This document shows positions 5,262 through 8,318 of a DNA stretch of 8,318 nt, piece by piece. The stretch is taken from NCBI GenBank assembly GCA_009885185.1, contig VFLF01000224.1, forward strand, positions 1 to 8,318. The letters are read 5' to 3'. Numbering within the stretch: position 1 is the stretch's first letter; every line of letters begins with the position of its first letter. Made by a program: the position numbers and the translations under genes. The DNA comes from Nitrosomonadales bacterium. Its GTDB lineage: Bacteria > Pseudomonadota > Gammaproteobacteria > Burkholderiales > SG8-41. The notes below the pieces were generated by a model, which searched no databases, was not told where the DNA came from, and worked only from the letters and a program-made list of their open reading frames with translations.

Positions 5262-7820
5262 CTATTGGTAGATCTTGACCTGCACGCAATGATCCAGCGC
5301 GCAGGAGATCAGGTCGACATGGTCAATGTCGGTGGGCAAGAGGCCGTTGAAGTTGACCCCCTTGCCGCGCGCGACCGGCATGCCCGGCGACCAGTGACCG
5401 AAATGCCCGCCCACTCCCACCGCTTCAGGATGGATGCAATGGGTCAGCTTGACGGTGGCCCTCACTTTTTGCACCGGCGACTCCAGCCATACGCTATCGC
5501 CGTGGCTGATGCCCTTCGCCTTTCCGACCGACTCGTTGAGCAGGATACTGTAGGCGTTGGTCTGTCCGCAAAGTTCGTCGAGCCAGGGATTTTCATTGTT
5601 ATAGCTGCCGTACATGTACGGAAACTTGTAGTGCACGGCGATCAGGTCGTACTCGCCCTTCTGCAAGGCTTCATAGGAGGGACATGGCATCCACTCGGAC
5701 AACGGCTGGTAGTCCGACGAGAGATCCCAATCCAGGTTCATGCTATCGAGCACGACCTTGAGCTCCGCGCCGCGGTCGAGGAAGTGCTCCAGGTAGATCG
5801 GCACCCTGGCCTTGATGTACGGACCGATATACGACTCCTCGACGTCTCTCGGGTGAAGCAGGACGCCGTGCTCCTGGAACCAGGCCAAGCCGCGGTCCTC
5901 GCCAAACCAGGCGCGCGTCGTCTTGTCGATGACCTCGGGCATGGGATAGCGCTGGCCGGGTTTCAGCGCATGCTCGCCCGTCAGTTTGAAGGCATGGTTC
6001 AGGATCCGGTACACCCCGCCGAGAATGCCAAGGCGATCAGCGATCTCCTGAACGATTTCCTGCGGCTGCCTCATACCCGGCGGCATATCGACCGCAGGCT
6101 GGCGCACCTGCCAGTAAAAATCGTCCTGGCCGGAAGGACCCAACGTGGAGGCTCCCGTGCCGGGAATGAAATCGTACCGTTCCAGATATGTCGGAAACGG
6201 CAGCACGATGTCGTCGAAATGAGTCGTCTCGTTGATTTCGATCGCAAAGCCGACGATGAATTTCAGCGACTGATAGAGCTTTTCGACCTTCTTGACGTCG
6301 CCGAAAGAGCCGAATAGAGAGTTGACCGGCACGTGCAGCATCATTTCGAGTCCGCCCGACAAGCCGAAAGTTGAGGCGTTCTCGGCGGCGATGGGCAGCA
6401 TGTTCTGGTAATGCGAAGCGCAGGGAAAAAGCTCGCCGATGTCGGCGCGCACCGGCTTGGTGGGAGTCGAACCCGGGAAAGCGCTGGGATGCGGCATCGG
6501 GAAGATCTGGCCGCCGTGCTCCAGCATGCCGTCGATGCCCCCTTCGGGCAACCAGTCGTGCGGATACTTGCCGACGGCACCCGTGCTCAGGATGCCCCCG
6601 GGCACGTTGACCGAGCCCACCACGATGTTCAGCATCTTGAGCGCCCAGCATTGATGGAAACCGTGCTTGTGCCCTTGCGTGCCCTTGGCCCAGTCCACGC
6701 AGACGGGCCGGTAGGGAAGCTCGACCCCGTCGATGGTGATGGTCTGGCCGATGCACGCCGCCTCGCCGAACTCGCGCCCGATGCGGCGCACGGTCGCGGC
6801 GGGAATGGTGGAGATCTTCTCGGTGGTTTCCGGCGGGTATTTGGCGACGTGCTCGCGCAGCAGCTCGAAGCTGGGGCGGCCTTGCCTGCCCTGAGCTTCA
6901 TATGAGCCGGTGATCATCGGGTCCTTCAGGCCTGGATCATCGTGGGTCTTGATCTTGCCGTCCGCGGCATCGCAGACCAGGGGCTTTTTGCTTTCCGCGT
7001 CGCGAACGTAGCGCCCGTCGGCACCGACCAGGTAGGGCGCATTGGTCTTGTGCTTGAGAAACTCCCGGTCGTAAATGCCCACCTCGTTGAGCAACACATG
7101 CATCAGGCTGAGCGCCAGGGCCATGTCGGTGCCGGGTCGAATGGGAATCCATTCGTTGGCCTTGCTCGCCGCGTAGCCCCCCACCGGATCGACGACCACC
7201 AGCTTCATGCCGCGCGCCCGGGCGTCCGCCATGTCGCGCAATTGATGGTTGAAGGAGCCGCGCGAAGCAAAGCCGAACTGGGTGCCCACCAGGATGCAAT
7301 AGTTGGCGTAGTGCAGGTCGGGCTGTTGATGAAAGCCCCCGCCGGAGAAGAATTCCACGGGGTGCACCACTTTGCCGCAGGTGGGCGAAGCGGCGACGTT
7401 GACCTGATTGGTACCGAATGCGCTGCCCAGCGCGGAAAACCAGAACCTGCCGTCGCCCACCACGTCCCAAGCCTGGATCCAGAGCTTTTTGGGCGTGTCG
7501 CGGATACGCTCGAATTGGGCGACCACGGTGTCCAGCGCCTCCTCCCACGAGATTTCCTTCCAGCCCGGGTCTTCATTGACACCCTTCTTCGGGTTGGTCC
7601 GTTTAAGCGGCACCTTGACCCGATTCGGGTTGTAAAGGTTCATGAAGCCGGCCTTGCCTTTGGCGCACATGTTGCCCCGGTTCTGAGAACTGTCCGGATT
7701 GCCTTCGATGTTCACCACCACCCCGTCTTCCACCGTCACCCGTATGCCGCAGCCGACGTAGCACATGCCACACGACGTATTGACCACTTTCGAGCGCAAG
7801 TTTGCCTGCGTCATTTCCAC
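5262..7820 (-). CDS. Molybdopterin-dependent oxidoreductase, catalytic subunit (DMSO reductase superfamily, N-terminal 4Fe-4S)
   Basis: An 852-residue enzyme binding a bis-pyranopterin molybdenum (or tungsten) cofactor. The N-terminus has a 4Fe-4S motif C17-xx-C20-xxx-C24-x27-C52, followed by K54, the position often linking the cluster to the pterin. WKEISWEEALD (87-97) is a standard family signature. C148 in SPTCGK is the likely protein ligand to the metal. LVVVDPVGG, EWIPIRPGTDMALALSLMH, GSVNVPGG and FDDIVLPFPTYLERYD are further pterin-domain landmarks; the C-terminal cofactor-binding domain ends HCVQVKIYQ. There is no Tat or Sec signal, so it should act in the cytoplasm. Relatives include formate dehydrogenases, acetylene hydratase and resorcinol hydroxylase/transhydroxylase large subunits; the last use serine rather than cysteine as metal ligand, so identity with them is doubtful. 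Substrate unknown. The GTG start is 2 bases after the MoaD-like gene stop. No separate electron-transfer subunit is visible in the window. Confidence 0.93.
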   Translation of the reverse strand: MEMTQANLRSKVVNTSCGMCYVGCGIRVTVEDGVVVNIEGNPDSSQNRGNMCAKGKAGFMNLYNPNRVKVPLKRTNPKKGVNEDPGWKEISWEEALDTVVAQFERIRDTPKKLWIQAWDVVGDGRFWFSALGSAFGTNQVNVAASPTCGKVVHPVEFFSGGGFHQQPDLHYANYCILVGTQFGFASRGSFNHQLRDMADARARGMKLVVVDPVGGYAASKANEWIPIRPGTDMALALSLMHVLLNEVGIYDREFLKHKTNAPYLVGADGRYVRDAESKKPLVCDAADGKIKTHDDPGLKDPMITGSYEAQGRQGRPSFELLREHVAKYPPETTEKISTIPAATVRRIGREFGEAACIGQTITIDGVELPYRPVCVDWAKGTQGHKHGFHQCWALKMLNIVVGSVNVPGGILSTGAVGKYPHDWLPEGGIDGMLEHGGQIFPMPHPSAFPGSTPTKPVRADIGELFPCASHYQNMLPIAAENASTFGLSGGLEMMLHVPVNSLFGSFGDVKKVEKLYQSLKFIVGFAIEINETTHFDDIVLPFPTYLERYDFIPGTGASTLGPSGQDDFYWQVRQPAVDMPPGMRQPQEIVQEIADRLGILGGVYRILNHAFKLTGEHALKPGQRYPMPEVIDKTTRAWFGEDRGLAWFQEHGVLLHPRDVEESYIGPYIKARVPIYLEHFLDRGAELKVVLDSMNLDWDLSSDYQPLSEWMPCPSYEALQKGEYDLIAVHYKFPYMYGSYNNENPWLDELCGQTNAYSILLNESVGKAKGISHGDSVWLESPVQKVRATVKLTHCIHPEAVGVGGHFGHWSPGMPVARGKGVNFNGLLPTDIDHVDLISCALDHCVQVKIYQ

Positions 7821-7822
7821 GG

Positions 7823-8185
7823 TTAACCTCCTTCAATGATGGGCAGCATGATCACTTCGACCTCGCTATTGCCCAGTTTTGCAGCCAGGCCGCCGAGACC
7901 ATTGATGTTCTCGCCATCGACCAATACCAGCATGGTGGGGTGCAGCTTGGGACCCCTGAAGACCCGACTGGTAAAGACTTCGCCGAAGGTTGCGGACAAG
8001 GATTCAAACAACTGTCGGACCGTGGCTCCCTGCGGCAAAACGACGTGGAGACCGCGCTGCCCGATGATCGAGGGCAGGTCTCCCATGAACACCACCTGCA
8101 CGGCCAGGGTGAGCTGCTCTGTGAGCGGTGCCGGCGCGGGCGCGGGCGCATCCTGGTCATCCTGCCGGCCTGCCAGCGCTTTCAA
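7823..8185 (-). CDS. MoaD/ThiS-like small sulfur-carrier protein ending in Gly-Gly
   Basis: From the TTG at 8185 this gives 120 residues. The C-terminal 90 or so look like a ubiquitin-fold MoaD/ThiS protein: VQVVFMGDLPSIIGQ, then VVLPQGATVRQLFESL, MLVLVDGENINGL, EVEVIMLPIIEGG and stop. In MoaD the terminal glycine carries the thiocarboxylate that supplies sulfur for molybdopterin synthesis. The first 35 or so residues are unusual: a basic/acidic stretch followed by a Pro-Ala repeat (DAPAPAPAP) looking like a linker. The TTG has no good ribosome-binding site, and the same frame continues upstream without a stop to the window edge (8317), so the protein may be longer or fused to another domain. 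An internal ATG (in VVFMGD) would remove the first strand and is unlikely. Its position directly before a molybdopterin enzyme suggests a dedicated cofactor role; a ThiS-like or protein-conjugating role cannot be excluded. Confidence 0.8.
   Translation of the reverse strand: MKALAGRQDDQDAPAPAPAPLTEQLTLAVQVVFMGDLPSIIGQRGLHVVLPQGATVRQLFESLSATFGEVFTSRVFRGPKLHPTMLVLVDGENINGLGGLAAKLGNSEVEVIMLPIIEGG
7826..7833 (-). promoter_or_regulatory. Shine-Dalgarno of the molybdoenzyme gene, embedded in the MoaD-like Gly-Gly codons
   Basis: On the - strand the bases read AAGGAGGT, a near-perfect Shine-Dalgarno sequence. They overlap the last three codons of the MoaD-like gene (GAA GGA GGT), which encode Glu-Gly-Gly just before TAA. 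GGAGG ends 6 bases before the GTG at 7820; the alternative ATG two codons later would be 12 bases away, so GTG is preferred. The arrangement implies translational coupling of the two genes. Confidence 0.8.
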
Positions 8186-8318
8186 GTGATGCCAAATCTT
8201 CGCTATGGCCCAGCGTGGTTTGCCCCCGGCACTTTGGTCTGTGCCTGGTGCCAGGCTGTGCTTTTCGCTGCCCGCGCCATGCGACTCATGAAATCGCCTC
8301 TTGGTATGCTCGATCGCA
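8186..8318 (-). other. Right-edge stretch: open extension of the MoaD-like frame, no clear separate gene
   Basis: Read on the - strand in the MoaD frame, codons from 8317 to 8186 contain no stop, giving 44 residues such as SAGGKPRWAIAKIWHHL, rich in Lys, Arg and His. No ATG or GTG occurs in this frame. By hand count about two thirds of third positions are G or C, which does not separate coding from noncoding here. In another frame an ATG at 8289, with AAGAGG upstream, opens a 28-codon reading frame that stops at 8203; this is too short to call. The stretch could be the 5' part of a longer MoaD-fusion gene or an untranslated leader. Confidence 0.4.

Noticed and set aside
4962..6317. 451-codon open frame on the + strand opposite the Bug and molybdoenzyme genes.
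   Set aside because: It spans the ends of two well-supported genes on the opposite strand and has no motif; long antisense frames are expected in GC-rich DNA.
5262..7820. Assignment of the molybdoenzyme as resorcinol hydroxylase or pyrogallol transhydroxylase large subunit.
   Set aside because: The probable metal ligand is cysteine rather than serine and no small iron-sulfur subunit is visible, so naming it would be overreach.
8203..8289. 28-codon frame on the - strand at the right edge (starting MSRMARAAKS) with AAGAGG upstream.
   Set aside because: Very short, lies at the window edge and overlaps the open MoaD frame; not enough to call a gene or leader peptide.

Overview
The window is GC-rich. 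It looks like part of a catabolic gene cluster from a betaproteobacterium, most likely Burkholderiales (Alcaligenaceae or Burkholderiaceae type). The main hint is a Bug-family solute-binding protein, a family greatly expanded in that order. The taxonomic call is inference from gene families and composition only.

Layout. At the left edge the + strand carries the C-terminal part of an aryl/benzyl-alcohol-dehydrogenase-like MDR enzyme (1-375). Everything else lies on the - strand and reads leftwards from the right edge. In transcription order this is: a MoaD/ThiS-like small protein ending in Gly-Gly (8185-7823, possibly longer); a large cytoplasmic molybdopterin/4Fe-4S oxidoreductase of the DMSO-reductase superfamily (7820-5262); a Bug receptor (5208-4240); an NAD(P)-dependent aldehyde dehydrogenase (4203-2746); an ABC-type extracellular solute-binding protein (2666-1518, start uncertain); and a two-domain cupin (1399-404). 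Gaps between these six genes are about 2, 53, 36, 79 and 118 bases. No convincing terminator separates them, so they probably form one operon, converging on the alcohol dehydrogenase.

How the genes may work together. Two periplasmic binding proteins of unrelated transporter classes suggest capture of an organic acid or aromatic acid. The molybdenum (or tungsten) enzyme would perform a redox or oxygen-independent hydroxylation/hydration step, with the adjacent MoaD-like protein possibly serving its cofactor. Alcohol and aldehyde dehydrogenases would oxidise a side chain, and the bicupin could be a ring-cleaving dioxygenase or a non-catalytic cupin. The substrate cannot be read from the sequence.

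The most distinctive feature is the MoaD/Mo-enzyme junction. The codons for the terminal Gly-Gly of the MoaD-like protein also form the Shine-Dalgarno sequence of the Mo-enzyme gene, whose GTG start lies two bases after the MoaD stop. No tRNA, rRNA, CRISPR array, insertion sequence or long repeat was seen, and no gene-free stretch longer than 300 bases exists. The last 133 bases (8186-8318) hold no convincing separate gene, but the MoaD frame stays open through them to the window edge.
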